Shown in pieces: positions 17,078 through 26,793 of a stretch of DNA of 40,284 bases. The stretch comes from Clostridiales bacterium. GTDB lineage: Bacteria > Bacillota > Clostridia > Oscillospirales > Oscillospiraceae. The notes below the pieces were generated by a model. It had not been told where the DNA came from, did not search any database, and saw nothing but the letters and a program-made list of their open reading frames with translations. The stretch spans positions 1-40,284 of the forward strand of contig JALERU010000072.1 of assembly GCA_022764045.1 (NCBI GenBank), read 5' to 3'. Both the position numbers and the translations under genes were made by a program. How positions within the stretch are numbered: position 1 is the first letter of the stretch; every line of letters begins with the position of its first letter.

Positions 17078-17106
17078 ATTTTATCCCATTTCAAGCAAAA
17101 GGACAA
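17078..17106 (-). promoter_or_regulatory. Sigma-A promoter of ackA
   Basis: Read on the minus strand, TTGTCC (17101-17106) and TAAAAT (17078-17083) have 17-base spacing. The predicted start is near 17071, so this promoter faces the tmcAL promoter. Confidence 0.65.
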
Positions 17107-17153
17107 CAGTTTTTTCCCCAATATTCAAGTTTTTTCTGAATCGAGGTTGGGCT

Positions 17154-18347
17154 ATGCGTACAATCGGTATCGTTGCGGAATACAATCCATTTCACAGTGG
17201 ACACAAGCACCATTTGCAAGCCCTCCGGCAAGCCTTTGGGCGGGACTGCCCTGTGGTCTGCGCCATGAGCGGCAACTGGGTCCAGCGGGGGGACGCCGCC
17301 CTGGCGGACAAATGGACCCGGACCCAGTTGGCCCTGGAACAGGGCATAGACCTGGTGCTGGAGCTCCCCACCCTCTGGGCCACTTCCTCGGCAGAGACCT
17401 TTGCCCTGGGCGGAGTCGGCCTACTGGCTGCCACGGGGGTGGTGGATACCCTCAGCTTTGGCAGCGAGGCGGGAGACCTGGCCTCCCTCCGGCGGGTGGC
17501 GGATTGTCTGCGGTCTCCCCAGTGGCAAAGGCTGCTGCACCAGGGGCTGGACCGGGGGCTGTCCTTTCCTGTGGCCCGGCAGCAGGCGGCCAATTCTCTG
17601 TTGGGTGACACCGCAGACTGCCTGCGCTTTCCCAACAACAACCTGGGGGTGGAATATCTGCGGGCCATCCAGGCCCTGAAGGCCCCTCTGACACCCCACA
17701 CCATCCCTCGCCTGGGAACGGGACACGACCAGACCCCCGCAGGAAGAACCTGCCACGTCTCGGCCTCTTATCTGCGGGAAAAACTCTTGGGAGAGGACAC
17801 CGAAGACCTCTCTCCCTACCTTTCCCCCGGGGAAGTCTCCCGCCTTCAGGAGGACCCCGCCAGCCTCTCCTTCTGCACCCAGGGGGTCCTGGCCCGGCTG
17901 CGGACCATGGAGGAGGCCGACTTTGCCCGGCTGCCAGACTGCGGCGAAGGGCTCAGCTACCGTTTGTTCCACGCTGTGGGGGAGGCATCCTCTCTGCCGG
18001 CCCTCTACGAAGCCGCAAAATCCAAGCGGTATCCCCTTTCCCGCATCCGGCGGCTGGTGCTGTGGGCCTTCCTGGGGCTTCAGGAGGAGGACCGTCCCCC
18101 TTCCCTCCCCTATCTCCGGGTGCTGGGCTTTGGGCCAAGAGGGCAGCAGCTACTGCGGCAGATGAAAGCCCAGGCCACCCTTCCAGTCGTGGTCAAGCCC
18201 GCGCACATACGCAAGCTCCCATTAGAAGCCCAGCAGGTGTTCCGGTTAGAGGCCCGGTGCACCGCCCTGTACGATCTCTGCCGGCGGGAATTTGGGCGCA
18301 CGCCGGGAAAGAATGAGTATACCCAAAATCCAGTCCGCATCAGCTGA
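17154..18347 (+). CDS. tmcAL: tRNA(Met) cytidine acetate ligase (TmcAL, YlbM family)
   Basis: The product has 397 residues. It activates acetate with ATP and acetylates C34 of the elongator tRNA-Met anticodon (ac4C34). The N-terminal nucleotidyltransferase signature is clear: GIVAEYNPFHSGH with the HxGH motif at residues 14-17, then MSGNWVQRGDAAL and RLGTGHDQ. The C-terminal half is the helical tRNA-binding part. ATG 17154 starts exactly at the conserved N-terminus; the ribosome site is modest (GAGG). It is divergent from ackA; the two genes are plausibly linked through acetate. Bidirectional termination with fhs follows. Confidence 0.93.
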   Translation: MRTIGIVAEYNPFHSGHKHHLQALRQAFGRDCPVVCAMSGNWVQRGDAALADKWTRTQLALEQGIDLVLELPTLWATSSAETFALGGVGLLAATGVVDTLSFGSEAGDLASLRRVADCLRSPQWQRLLHQGLDRGLSFPVARQQAANSLLGDTADCLRFPNNNLGVEYLRAIQALKAPLTPHTIPRLGTGHDQTPAGRTCHVSASYLREKLLGEDTEDLSPYLSPGEVSRLQEDPASLSFCTQGVLARLRTMEEADFARLPDCGEGLSYRLFHAVGEASSLPALYEAAKSKRYPLSRIRRLVLWAFLGLQEEDRPPSLPYLRVLGFGPRGQQLLRQMKAQATLPVVVKPAHIRKLPLEAQQVFRLEARCTALYDLCRREFGRTPGKNEYTQNPVRIS

Positions 18348-18357
18348 CAGAATATAA

Positions 18358-18396
18358 AAAACTCGCCGCCCCAGCTGTCGGGGCGGCGAGTTTTTC
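18358..18396. terminator. Bidirectional terminator between tmcAL and fhs
   Basis: CTCGCCGCCCC pairs with GGGGCGGCGAG around a short loop. TTTTT follows on the plus strand, and TTTTTTATATTC on the minus strand, where it ends the purine operon. Confidence 0.95.
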
Positions 18397-18410
18397 ATTG
18401 AGAATGCCGA

Positions 18411-20078
18411 TCAGAACAGGCCGGTGATTCTGCCGTTCTCGTCCACGTCGATCTTTTCTGCGGCGGGGACCTTAGGCAAGCCTGGCATGGTGAGGATATC
18501 CCCGGTGAGGGCCACGATAAAGCCCGCGCCGGCGGAGACCTTCAGGTTGCGCACGGTGACAGTAAAGCCCTCGGGCGCCCCCAAGAGGGAGGCATCGTCG
18601 GAGAAGCTGTACTGGGTCTTCGCCATGCAGATGGGGAGGGAGCCAAAGCCCTGCTCGGTGAGCTGCTTAGCCTGCTTCTTGGCGTTGGGGGTGAGAACCA
18701 CATCCTTACCCCGGTAGATCTTAGTGACGATAGTCTGGAGCTTTTCCTCGATGGTGGTGTCCAGATCATAGCTCTGCCGGAACTGGTTGGGCTGCTCGCA
18801 CAGGCGGACCACCTCTTCGGCCAGGGCAATGCCGCCCTCGCCGCCCTTGGCCCACACCTCGGACAGGGCCACGTTGACCCCCAGTTCCTTACATTTACGC
18901 TCAATGAGGGCCAGCTCGGCCTCGGTGTCTAGGGGGAAGCGGTTGATGGCCACCACGCAGGGCAACTGGAACACGGTAGTAATATTTTCCACGTGACGCA
19001 GCAGGTTGGGCAGGCCCTTCTCCAAGGCCTCCAGGTTTTCCGTGCCCAGGTCAGCCTTGGCCACGCCGCCGTGGTGCTTCAGGGCCCGGACAGTAGCCAC
19101 CACCACCACGGCGCTGGGATGGAGATCCGCCATACGGCACTTGATGTCCAGGAACTTTTCCGCGCCCAGGTCGGCGCCGAAGCCGGCCTCGGTCACCGCG
19201 TAATCTCCCAGCTTCAGGGCCGCCTTGGTGGCCATGATGGAGTTACAGCCGTGGGCGATGTTGGCGAAGGGGCCGCCATGGATGAAGGCGGGGGTTCCCT
19301 CCAGGGTCTGGACCAGGTTGGGCTTCAAGGCGTCCTTCAGCAGGGCAGTCATGGCCCCGGCGGCCTTCAGGTCCCCGGCGGTAACGGGCTGGTCGGCATA
19401 GGTGTATGCCACCACCATCCTGCTCAGGCGTTCCTTCAGGTCAGTGATCGAGGTTGCCAAGCACAGAACGGCCATGATCTCCGAGGCCACGGTGATGTCG
19501 AAGCCGTCTTCCCGGGGCACCCCCTGCATCCGGCCGCCCAGGCCGTTGACGATGTTCCGCAACTGGCGGTCGTTCATATCCACGCAGCGCTTCCAGATGA
19601 TCTTCTTCACGTCGATCCCCAGGGCGTTCCCCTGCTGAATGTGGTTATCCAGCATGGCGGCCAGCAGGTTATTGGCCGCGCCGATGGCGTGGAAGTCCCC
19701 AGTGAAGTGGAGGTTGATGTCCTCCATGGGCACCACCTGGGCATAGCCGCCGCCGGCGGCGCCGCCCTTCATGCCAAAGACCGGGCCAAGAGAGGGCTCC
19801 CGCAGGGCCACCACAGAGTTCTTGCCGATCTTCCGCAGGCCGTCTGCCAGGCCCACGGTGGTGGTGGTCTTCCCCTCCCCGGCGGGGGTGGGGGTAATGG
19901 CGGTGACCAGGATCAGCTTGCCGTCGGGACGCTCCATCTCCCGCAGCAGGTTGTAGTCGATCTTGGCCTTGTAGTTGCCATACTGCTCCAGATACTTCTC
20001 CTCCACGCCCACTTTCTGCGCGATCTCCCGGATGTGCTTCATCTCACAAGCTTGGGCAATCTCAATATCACTTTTCAT
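18411..20078 (-). CDS. fhs: Formate--tetrahydrofolate ligase
   Basis: The product has 555 residues, the family's usual length. It makes 10-formyl-THF from formate, THF and ATP. The ATP-binding P-loop-like [21 protein letters not shown] is near residues 60-80, and [25 protein letters not shown] is a hallmark of the family. ATG 20078 has GGGGAG 8 bases upstream; the longer open frame to 20162 only reads through hairpin sequence. It is the last gene of the purine operon, separated from guaB by a four-hairpin block. Its product feeds PurN and AICAR transformylase in the same operon. A seven-codon frame with its own ribosome site overlaps the start. Confidence 0.97.
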   Translation of the reverse strand: MKSDIEIAQACEMKHIREIAQKVGVEEKYLEQYGNYKAKIDYNLLREMERPDGKLILVTAITPTPAGEGKTTTTVGLADGLRKIGKNSVVALREPSLGPVFGMKGGAAGGGYAQVVPMEDINLHFTGDFHAIGAANNLLAAMLDNHIQQGNALGIDVKKIIWKRCVDMNDRQLRNIVNGLGGRMQGVPREDGFDITVASEIMAVLCLATSITDLKERLSRMVVAYTYADQPVTAGDLKAAGAMTALLKDALKPNLVQTLEGTPAFIHGGPFANIAHGCNSIMATKAALKLGDYAVTEAGFGADLGAEKFLDIKCRMADLHPSAVVVVATVRALKHHGGVAKADLGTENLEALEKGLPNLLRHVENITTVFQLPCVVAINRFPLDTEAELALIERKCKELGVNVALSEVWAKGGEGGIALAEEVVRLCEQPNQFRQSYDLDTTIEEKLQTIVTKIYRGKDVVLTPNAKKQAKQLTEQGFGSLPICMAKTQYSFSDDASLLGAPEGFTVTVRNLKVSAGAGFIVALTGDILTMPGLPKVPAAEKIDVDENGRITGLF

Positions 20079-20098
20079 TCGGAATTCTCCCCTTTCAT
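20075..20098 (-). other. Possible seven-residue upstream ORF overlapping fhs start
   Basis: ATG 20098 is preceded by GGAGG at 4 bases and encodes MKGENSE. Its TGA overlaps the fhs ATG (ATGA). It could couple translation into fhs. It is too short for coding statistics. Confidence 0.3.
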
Positions 20099-20126
20099 AT
20101 ATCCTCCACGAAAAAGCCTCGCAGAG

Positions 20127-20283
20127 TTTTGCCGCCGCAGCGGCAAAAATTATTCCAATCATTTTTTCGCCGGCTCCGCCGGTGAAAAAATACTTCTCAG
20201 CCCGAGAGTGCCTGGCTTTGCCAGGCGCGGGTCGGGCTGCTATCCCCTAAAATTGGGAGCCCAGCGAAGCGGGTCCCAATTTT
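20127..20283. repeat. Block of four stem-loops between guaB and fhs
   Basis: Four perfect or near-perfect hairpins lie in 157 bases. They are TTTTGCCG/CGGCAAAA (20127-20148), TTTTTTCGCCGG/CCGGTGAAAAAA (20162-20190), a two-part hairpin CAGCCCGA/TCGGGCTG enclosing GCCTGGC/GCCAGGC (20198-20239), and AAAATTGGGA/TCCCAATTTT (20249-20283). Only 3 bases separate the last hairpin from the guaB stop. None has a good T run in the minus direction, so these are not ordinary terminators. A REP/BIME-like palindromic element or an mRNA-processing/stabilising segment is possible. Confidence 0.8.
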
Positions 20284-20286
20284 CAT

Positions 20287-21795
20287 TTACTGTCCTCCTC
20301 CGCTGGTCGTCCGCAGGGTCACGTCATGGTAGCCGCCCTCCACAATGCTGGTGGCGGAGACCAGGGTGAGTCTGGCGTTCTGCTGGAGGTCGGGGATGGT
20401 GATGACGCCGCAGTTGCACATGGTGGACTTCACCTTGTACAGGCTCTTCTCCACGTTGTCGTGGAGGGGGCCGGCATAGGCCACATAGGAGTCCACACCT
20501 TCCTCAAAGGCCAGGTCGCTCTTGCCGCCCAGGTCGTAACGCTGCCAGTTCCGGGCGCGGTTGGAGCCCTCGCCCCAGTATTCCTTCACGTAAGCGCCGT
20601 TGACCATGAGCTTGTTGGTGGGGCTTTCGTCGAAGCGGGCGAAATAGCGGCCCAACATCAGGAAGTCAGCCCCCATGGCCAGGGCCAGGGTCATGTGGAA
20701 ATCGAAGACGATGCCGCCGTCAGAGCAGATGGGGACATAGACGCCGGTCTCTTTATAGTATTCATCCCGGGCGGCCGCCACCTCAATGAGGGCGGAAGCC
20801 TGGCCGCGGCCAATGCCCTTGGTTTCCCGGGTGATGCAGATGGAGCCGCCGCCGATGCCGACCTTGACAAAGTCCGCACCGGCCCGGGCCAGATAGCGGA
20901 AACCCTCCCGGTCCACCACGTTGCCGGCGCCCACCTTCACGGTGTCGCCATAGTTTTCCCGGATGAAGTCGATGGTTTTCTTCTGCCAGACGGAATATCC
21001 TTCCGAGGAGTCGATGCACAGCACGTCCGCGCCAGCCTCCACCAGGGCGGGAACCCGCTGGGCATAGTCCTTGGAGTTGATGCCGGCTCCCACCAGGTAA
21101 CGCTTGTCGGCGTCCTGAAGGGCCAGGGGGTGCTCCTTGTGCTCGGCGTAGTCCTTGCGGAAGACGAAATACATCAGGTGGTCGTTGTCGTCCACCACGG
21201 GCAGGGCGTTGAGCTTGTTATCCCAGATGATGTCGTTGGCCTCTTTCAGGGTGGTGGCGGCAGGGGCGGTGATGAGCTTTTCCCGGGGGGTCATAAACTC
21301 CCGCACGGGAACGTCGGTGCTCATCCGGGTAACACGGTAGTCCCGGCTGGTGACCAGGCCCAGGAGCTTGCCGGTGGGGCTGGCGTCCTCGGTGATGGCC
21401 ACAGTGGAGAAGCCGTTCTTCTCCTTCAGGGCCAGCACGTCAGCCAGGGTGTTGTCCGGGGTCAGGTTGGAGGCGCTGATGACAAAGCCGGCCTTGCTGC
21501 TCTTTACCCGGCGGACCATGGCGGCCTCGTCCTCGATGGACTGGGAGCCGTAGATGAAGGACAGGCCGCCCTCCTTGGCCAGGGCCACGGCCAGGGTGTC
21601 GTTGGACACGGCCTGCATGATGGCGGAGACCAGGGGGATGTTCAGGCTAATGGGGCACTCTTCCTCCCCTTTCCGGTACTTCACCAGAGGGGTCTTCAGG
21701 GAGACGTTGTCGGGGATGCACTCCTCAGAGGTAAAGCCGGGCACCAGCAGGTACTCGCTGAAGGTGTGGGAGGGTTCGGGATAATAAAAAGCCAT
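20287..21795 (-). CDS. guaB: IMP dehydrogenase, trichomonad-like subtype
   Basis: The product has 502 residues. It oxidises IMP to XMP with NAD, the committed step to GMP. A TIM barrel is interrupted by a CBS-pair region (about residues 105-225: [23 protein letters not shown]). The catalytic loop is [12 protein letters not shown] with Cys320. The mobile flap carries the Arg-Tyr dyad in ARNWQRYD, followed by EEGVDSYV. Loop and flap wording match my recollection of Tritrichomonas foetus IMPDH (catalytic Cys319) much better than the usual bacterial GPGSICTTR/EGVEG form. An AAAGGAGGAG site precedes the ATG. It lies 21 bases after purL in the purine operon, which links guanine-nucleotide synthesis to de novo IMP. 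Confidence 0.95.
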   Translation of the reverse strand: MAFYYPEPSHTFSEYLLVPGFTSEECIPDNVSLKTPLVKYRKGEEECPISLNIPLVSAIMQAVSNDTLAVALAKEGGLSFIYGSQSIEDEAAMVRRVKSSKAGFVISASNLTPDNTLADVLALKEKNGFSTVAITEDASPTGKLLGLVTSRDYRVTRMSTDVPVREFMTPREKLITAPAATTLKEANDIIWDNKLNALPVVDDNDHLMYFVFRKDYAEHKEHPLALQDADKRYLVGAGINSKDYAQRVPALVEAGADVLCIDSSEGYSVWQKKTIDFIRENYGDTVKVGAGNVVDREGFRYLARAGADFVKVGIGGGSICITRETKGIGRGQASALIEVAAARDEYYKETGVYVPICSDGGIVFDFHMTLALAMGADFLMLGRYFARFDESPTNKLMVNGAYVKEYWGEGSNRARNWQRYDLGGKSDLAFEEGVDSYVAYAGPLHDNVEKSLYKVKSTMCNCGVITIPDLQQNARLTLVSATSIVEGGYHDVTLRTTSGGGQ

Positions 21796-21816
21796 AAAGG
21801 GCTCCTCCTTTCTTTC

Positions 21817-24800
21817 TCACTTAAAATACTCCACCGCCGAGCGGAAGAGCTTCATGTCGTAGTCGCCGGGGACATTGCGATACAGGCCGGGGCCGGTCCG
21901 CTCGCTGTGGCCCATCTTGCCCAGCACGCGGCCGTCAGGAGAGGTGATGCCCTCCACAGCCCAGACGGAGTTATTGGGGTTAAAGTGAATATCGGCGGTG
22001 GGGTTTCCGTTCAGGTCCACATACTGGGTGGCGATCTGGCCGTTGTCCGCCAGCTTCTGCACCAGCTCCTGAGAGGCCAGGAAACGGCCCTCGCCGTGGG
22101 AGATGGGAACGGTATAGATCTCCCCGGGCTTGGTGTTCATGAGCCAGGGGGACTTGTTGGAGGCCACACGGGTGCGCACCAAGCGGGACTGGTGGCGGCC
22201 GATGGTGTTGAAGGTCAGGGTGGGGCAGGTTTCATCGGTGTCGATGATCTCGCCATAGGGCACCAGGCCCAGCTTGATGAGAGCCTGGAAGCCGTTGCAG
22301 ACCCCCAGCATGAGGCCGTCCCGGTTTTTCAGCAGCTCGTTCACCTGCTCCTTGACCTTTTCGGCCCGGAAGAAGGAGGTGATGAGCTTGGCGGAGCCGT
22401 CGGGCTCGTCGCCGCCGGAGAAGCCGCCGGGGAGGAAGACCATCTGGGCCTGGGCCAGCCGCTGAGAGACATAGTCCATGGACTGGGCGATGGCCGAGGC
22501 GGTGAGGTTCTTGATGACCACAATTTCAGGCTCCGCGCCGGCGTTGCCCATGGCCTTGGCGGCGTCGTACTCGCAGTTGGTGCCGGGGAAAACGGGGATC
22601 AGGACGCGGGGCTTGGCAGATTTGATCAAGGGGCGCTTCCAGGCGTCGCTCTCGTAAGACAGGGTGGGGATCTCCCCCTGGCCTTGGTGGATGTTGCAGG
22701 CGTAGATGGGCTCCAGCTTGCCCTCATAGGCCGCCAGCAGTTCCTGGGCGGCGACGGTTTGGTCACGCCAGGTCAGGTCGCCGGCCTCGGTGGTGACGCC
22801 CAGAGGCAGGCCCACCTCGTCTTGGCCGTCCAGCTCCAGCACGAAGGAGCCATAGGAATAGGCGAAGAGCTCGTCCATGGTGCAGCCATCGTCGAACTTG
22901 AGGCCCACGCCGTTGCCCAGGGACATTTTCAGCACGGCCTCGGCCACGCCGCCGAAGCCGGGAGTGTAAGCGGCCAGGATCTTTCCCTTCTTCATCAGGC
23001 GGTTTACGGTCTGATAGACCTGCTTGAGGGAGTTTGCCACCGGCAGGCCGTCGGGGCCGTACTCGGGGCAGAGCCAGACCACCTTGTGGCCGGCCCCCTT
23101 GAACTCGGGGGAGACGATGTTAGCAATCTTATCGGTGGTCACCGCAAAGGACACCAGGGTGGGAGGCACGTCCAGGTCCTCAAAGGAGCCGCTCATGGAG
23201 TCCTTGCCGCCGATGGCGGCGATCTCCAGCTCCTTCTGGGCCCGGAAGGCACCCAACAGGGCGGCCAGAGGCTGGCCCCAGCGGTGGGGGTCCTTCCCCA
23301 GCCTCTGGAAGTATTCCTGGAAGCTCAGGTAGGTCTCTTTCAGGTTAGCGCCGGAGGCCACCAGCTTGGAGACCGACTCGATGACCGCCAGATAGGCCCC
23401 GTGGTAGGGGCTCTTTTCGGTGATGTAAGGGTTATAGCCCCAGGACATGAGGGAGCAGGTCTGGGTGTCCTGCTGTTCCACAGAGATTTTATTCACCATA
23501 GCCTGGGTGGGGGTGAGCTGATGCTTGCCGCCGAAGGGCATAAGGACGGTGCCGCTGCCGATGGTGGAGTCGAACCGCTCGGACAGGCCCCGTTTGGAGC
23601 AGACGTTCAGGTCTCCGGCCAGATCCAGATAGCCCTGGCGGAAGTCGGTGACCTGGTCCTTCAGGATGGACTCGGGCTGGGAAGTGATGGCGGTGATGTG
23701 CTTTTCCACGCCGTTGGTGTCCAGGAAGGAGCGGGCAATGTCCACGATGTTCTTGCCGTTCCAGGACATGGTCAGGCGGCCCTTGTCGGTGACGGTAGCC
23801 ACCACGGTGGACTCCAGGTTTTCGCTGTCGGCCAGCTCCATGAAGCGGTCGGCGTCCTTTGCTTCCACCACCACGGCCATTCTCTCCTGGGATTCGCTGA
23901 TGGCAAGCTCGGTGCCGTCCAGACCCTCGTACTTCTTGGGAACCTTGTTCAAGTCGATCTCCAGACCATCAGCCAACTCGCCGATGGCAACGGAAACGCC
24001 GCCGGCGCCGAAGTCGTTGCAGCGCTTAATGAGGCGGGAGGCCTCAGGGTTGCGGAACAGGCGCTGGAGCTTGCGCTCCTCGGGGGCGTTGCCCTTCTGG
24101 ACCTCGGCTCCGCAGGACTCCAGGGATTCCATGGTGTGGGACTTAGAGGAGCCAGTGGCGCCGCCGCAACCGTCCCGGCCGGTGCGGCCGCCCAGAAGGA
24201 TCACCACATCCCCGGGGGCGGGGCGCTCCCGGCGGACGTTTTCTGCGGGGGCGGCGGCGATGACTGCGCCGATCTCCATGCGCTTGGCCGCGTAGCCGGG
24301 GTGATAGAGCTCGTCCACCTGGCCGGTGGCCAGGCCGATCTGGTTGCCGTAGGAGGAATACCCAGCGGCGGCCTTGGTGACGATGGTGCGCTGGGGGAGC
24401 TTGCCCTCCATGGTCTCCTCAATGGGCTTGAGGGGATCGGCCGCGCCGGTGACACGCATGGCAGAGTAGACATAGGACCGACCAGACAGGGGGTCTCGGA
24501 TGGCGCCGCCCACGCAGGTGGCCGCGCCGCCGAAGGGCTCAATCTCGGTGGGGTGGTTGTGGGTCTCGTTCTTAAAGAGCAGGAGCCAGTCCTCCTTGCC
24601 CTGGTCGGTGTCCACCTTGATTTTCACCGTGCAGGCGTTAATCTCCTCGGACTCATCCAGCTTGGGCATTTTCCCCTGCTTTTTCAGGTATTTTGCCACC
24701 AGGGTGCCGATGTCCATCAGGTTAATGGGCTTGGTGCGGCCCAGGCGCTTGCGGGTGTTCAGGTAGTCCTCATAGGTCTGCTGGAGGATGGGGCTTTCAA

Positions 24801-25503
24801 ACTCCACCCCGTCGATGGTGGTCAGGAAGGTGGTGTGGCGGCAGTGGTCGGACCAATAGGTGTCGATCACCCGCAGCTCGGTCATGGTAGGGTCCCGGTC
24901 CTCGCTGCGGAAGTAGTCCCGGCAGAAGCGCAGGTCGTCCAGGTCCATGGCCAGGCCATAGTCGGCCACCATGGCCTGGAGGCCGTCCTCGTCCAGGTTC
25001 CGGAAGCCGGCCAGAGTGGCGACGGTCTCGGGGATCTCATACTCCATGGCCAGGGTGCTGAAGGGCTCCAGGGAGGCCTCCCGGGCTTCCACGGGGTTGA
25101 TGAGGTACTTCTTGATGGCCCCCACTTCCTCCGCCGTAAGTTTGCCGGTGAGGTGGTAGACCCGGGCGGACCGGACCAGGGGGCGCTCTCCCTGGGAGAG
25201 TATCTGGATGCACTGGGCGGCGGAGTCCGCCCGCTGGTCAAACTGGCCGGGAAGATATTCCACGGCAAAGAGGATGCCCCCCTGGGGGAGGGTGTCTGTC
25301 ACCAGGTCCAGTTGGGGCTCGGACAGGATGGTTTTCACGCTGTAATCGAAGAGCTCCGGCGTGATGTTTTCCACGTCGTAGCGGTTGAGCAGGCGCAGGC
25401 CCTCCAGGGACTCGATCCCCAGCAGGGTTCGGATGTCGCTGGCCAGGGCGTCGGCCTCTGCGGTGAGGCCGGGGCGCTTTTCTACATATACCCGATATAC
25501 CAT
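21817..25503 (-). CDS. purL: Phosphoribosylformylglycinamidine synthase, single-chain PurL
   Basis: The product has 1228 residues, the long fused form (about 1230-1260 in Firmicutes) that needs no separate PurQ or PurS. It converts FGAR, glutamine and ATP to FGAM. The N-terminal PurS-like region and synthetase domains include SDHCRHTTF, NETHNHPTEIEPFGGAATCVGG and GKDSMSGSFEDL. The C-terminal class I glutaminase (from about residue 970) carries VFPGTNCEYD, the nucleophile motif GVCNGFQALI and the HGEGR histidine region. The start overlaps the purD stop by one base (TAATG), and GAGGAAGAGG precedes it, so tight translational coupling is expected. Confidence 0.97.
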   Translation of the reverse strand: MVYRVYVEKRPGLTAEADALASDIRTLLGIESLEGLRLLNRYDVENITPELFDYSVKTILSEPQLDLVTDTLPQGGILFAVEYLPGQFDQRADSAAQCIQILSQGERPLVRSARVYHLTGKLTAEEVGAIKKYLINPVEAREASLEPFSTLAMEYEIPETVATLAGFRNLDEDGLQAMVADYGLAMDLDDLRFCRDYFRSEDRDPTMTELRVIDTYWSDHCRHTTFLTTIDGVEFESPILQQTYEDYLNTRKRLGRTKPINLMDIGTLVAKYLKKQGKMPKLDESEEINACTVKIKVDTDQGKEDWLLLFKNETHNHPTEIEPFGGAATCVGGAIRDPLSGRSYVYSAMRVTGAADPLKPIEETMEGKLPQRTIVTKAAAGYSSYGNQIGLATGQVDELYHPGYAAKRMEIGAVIAAAPAENVRRERPAPGDVVILLGGRTGRDGCGGATGSSKSHTMESLESCGAEVQKGNAPEERKLQRLFRNPEASRLIKRCNDFGAGGVSVAIGELADGLEIDLNKVPKKYEGLDGTELAISESQERMAVVVEAKDADRFMELADSENLESTVVATVTDKGRLTMSWNGKNIVDIARSFLDTNGVEKHITAITSQPESILKDQVTDFRQGYLDLAGDLNVCSKRGLSERFDSTIGSGTVLMPFGGKHQLTPTQAMVNKISVEQQDTQTCSLMSWGYNPYITEKSPYHGAYLAVIESVSKLVASGANLKETYLSFQEYFQRLGKDPHRWGQPLAALLGAFRAQKELEIAAIGGKDSMSGSFEDLDVPPTLVSFAVTTDKIANIVSPEFKGAGHKVVWLCPEYGPDGLPVANSLKQVYQTVNRLMKKGKILAAYTPGFGGVAEAVLKMSLGNGVGLKFDDGCTMDELFAYSYGSFVLELDGQDEVGLPLGVTTEAGDLTWRDQTVAAQELLAAYEGKLEPIYACNIHQGQGEIPTLSYESDAWKRPLIKSAKPRVLIPVFPGTNCEYDAAKAMGNAGAEPEIVVIKNLTASAIAQSMDYVSQRLAQAQMVFLPGGFSGGDEPDGSAKLITSFFRAEKVKEQVNELLKNRDGLMLGVCNGFQALIKLGLVPYGEIIDTDETCPTLTFNTIGRHQSRLVRTRVASNKSPWLMNTKPGEIYTVPISHGEGRFLASQELVQKLADNGQIATQYVDLNGNPTADIHFNPNNSVWAVEGITSPDGRVLGKMGHSERTGPGLYRNVPGDYDMKLFRSAVEYFK

Positions 25504-26777
25504 TATTTTACCTCTTCCTCTGCCCGCAGGGCTCGTGCGCCGATGTCCTTGCGGCAGTACGCATTTTCAAATGTCACCTTGGCTCCCTCGCGATAGGCCT
25601 TTTCAACGGCCTCCCGGAGGGTATCGCCCAGGGCGGTCACCCCCAGAACGCGGCCGCCGGAAGTCTTGAGAACGCCGTCGTCCAGCTTGGCGCCGGCGAC
25701 AAAGACCTCCGCGTCCAGGTCCGCGGGGATGGTGATGGGATAACCGGTTTCATATTTCTTAGGATACCCGTTGGAGGCCAGGACCAAACAACAGGCGGAC
25801 TTGGGGCTGAATTTCACCTCGGTCTCGGCCAGGGTGCCTTTGGCCGTGGCCTCCATGATGGTCAGCAGGTCGCTTTCCAGCAGGGGCAGGACCACCTGGG
25901 TCTCGGGATCGCCGAAGCGGCAGTTGTACTCGATGACCTTGGGGCCCTTTTCTGTGAGCATGAGGCCGAAATAGAGGCAGCCCTTGAAGGTGCGGCCCTC
26001 GGCGTTCATGGCGTGCATGGTGGGTAGGAAAATCTTCTCCATGCACGCCTGGGCCACGGCGGGGGTGTAATAGGGGTTGGGGGCGATGGTGCCCATGCCG
26101 CCGGTGTTGGGGCCGGTGTCCCCGTCGCCGACCCGCTTATGGTCCATGGAGGAGACCATGGGGATGACCACCTTGCCGTCGGTGAAGGAGAGGACGGAGA
26201 CCTCGGGGCCGGTGAGGAATTCCTCAATGACGATGTGGCTGCCGCTCTCGCCGAAGATCTTATCCTCCATGCAGGAGCGGACGGCGGCCACAGCCTCCTC
26301 TCGGGTCATGGCCACGGTGACGCCCTTGCCCAGGGCCAGGCCGTCGGCCTTGACCACGGTGGGGATGGGGGCAGTCTCTAAATAGTCCAGGGCCTGGGCC
26401 ATATCGTCGAAGACCCGGTACTCGGCGGTGGGAATGTTGTATTTCTTCATCAGGTCCTTGGAAAAGACCTTGCTGCCCTCCAGGATGGCGGCAGCTTTGT
26501 TGGGGCCGAAGCAGGGGATGCCGGCTCCCTCCAACTGATCGACCGCCCCCAGAACCAGGGGATCGTCAGGGGCCACCACGGCGAAGTCGATGGCGTTGTC
26601 CTTGGCAAAGGATGTAATGGCCTCCAGGTCCTTGGCCCCGATGCCGGTGCAGATGGCGTCGGCGGCGATGCCGCCTTTGCCGGGGGCGGCGTAGATCTCG
26701 GTGACCCGGGGGCTCTTGCGCAGGCTCTTGATGATGGCGTGCTCCCGGCCGCCGCCGCCTACAACGAGAAGTTTCAT
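25503..26777 (-). CDS. purD: Phosphoribosylamine--glycine ligase
   Basis: The product has 424 residues of the usual length. It is an ATP-grasp enzyme joining phosphoribosylamine and glycine to form GAR. Signatures are the N-terminal LLVVGGGGREHAI, the PTVVKADGLALGKGVTVA ATP-binding segment, DGDTGPNTGGMG, and the metal-binding EYNCRFGDPETQVVLP. A strong AAGGAGGT site precedes the ATG. It follows the AICAR transformylase gene by 16 bases and overlaps purL by one base. Confidence 0.97.
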   Translation of the reverse strand: MKLLVVGGGGREHAIIKSLRKSPRVTEIYAAPGKGGIAADAICTGIGAKDLEAITSFAKDNAIDFAVVAPDDPLVLGAVDQLEGAGIPCFGPNKAAAILEGSKVFSKDLMKKYNIPTAEYRVFDDMAQALDYLETAPIPTVVKADGLALGKGVTVAMTREEAVAAVRSCMEDKIFGESGSHIVIEEFLTGPEVSVLSFTDGKVVIPMVSSMDHKRVGDGDTGPNTGGMGTIAPNPYYTPAVAQACMEKIFLPTMHAMNAEGRTFKGCLYFGLMLTEKGPKVIEYNCRFGDPETQVVLPLLESDLLTIMEATAKGTLAETEVKFSPKSACCLVLASNGYPKKYETGYPITIPADLDAEVFVAGAKLDDGVLKTSGGRVLGVTALGDTLREAVEKAYREGAKVTFENAYCRKDIGARALRAEEEVK

Positions 26778-26793
26778 GGTGTGACCTCCTTAC

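Noticed and set aside
20127..20283. Operon-ending terminator between guaB and fhs
   Set aside because: The hairpins lack T runs on the minus side, and no promoter for fhs is evident, so read-through is more likely than termination.
20326..25596. A 1756-codon open frame on the plus strand, opposite guaB and purL
   Set aside because: It is antisense to well-recognised enzymes and has the Gly/His/Val/Gln-rich composition produced by reading GC-rich codons backwards. No ribosome site or family motif is present.
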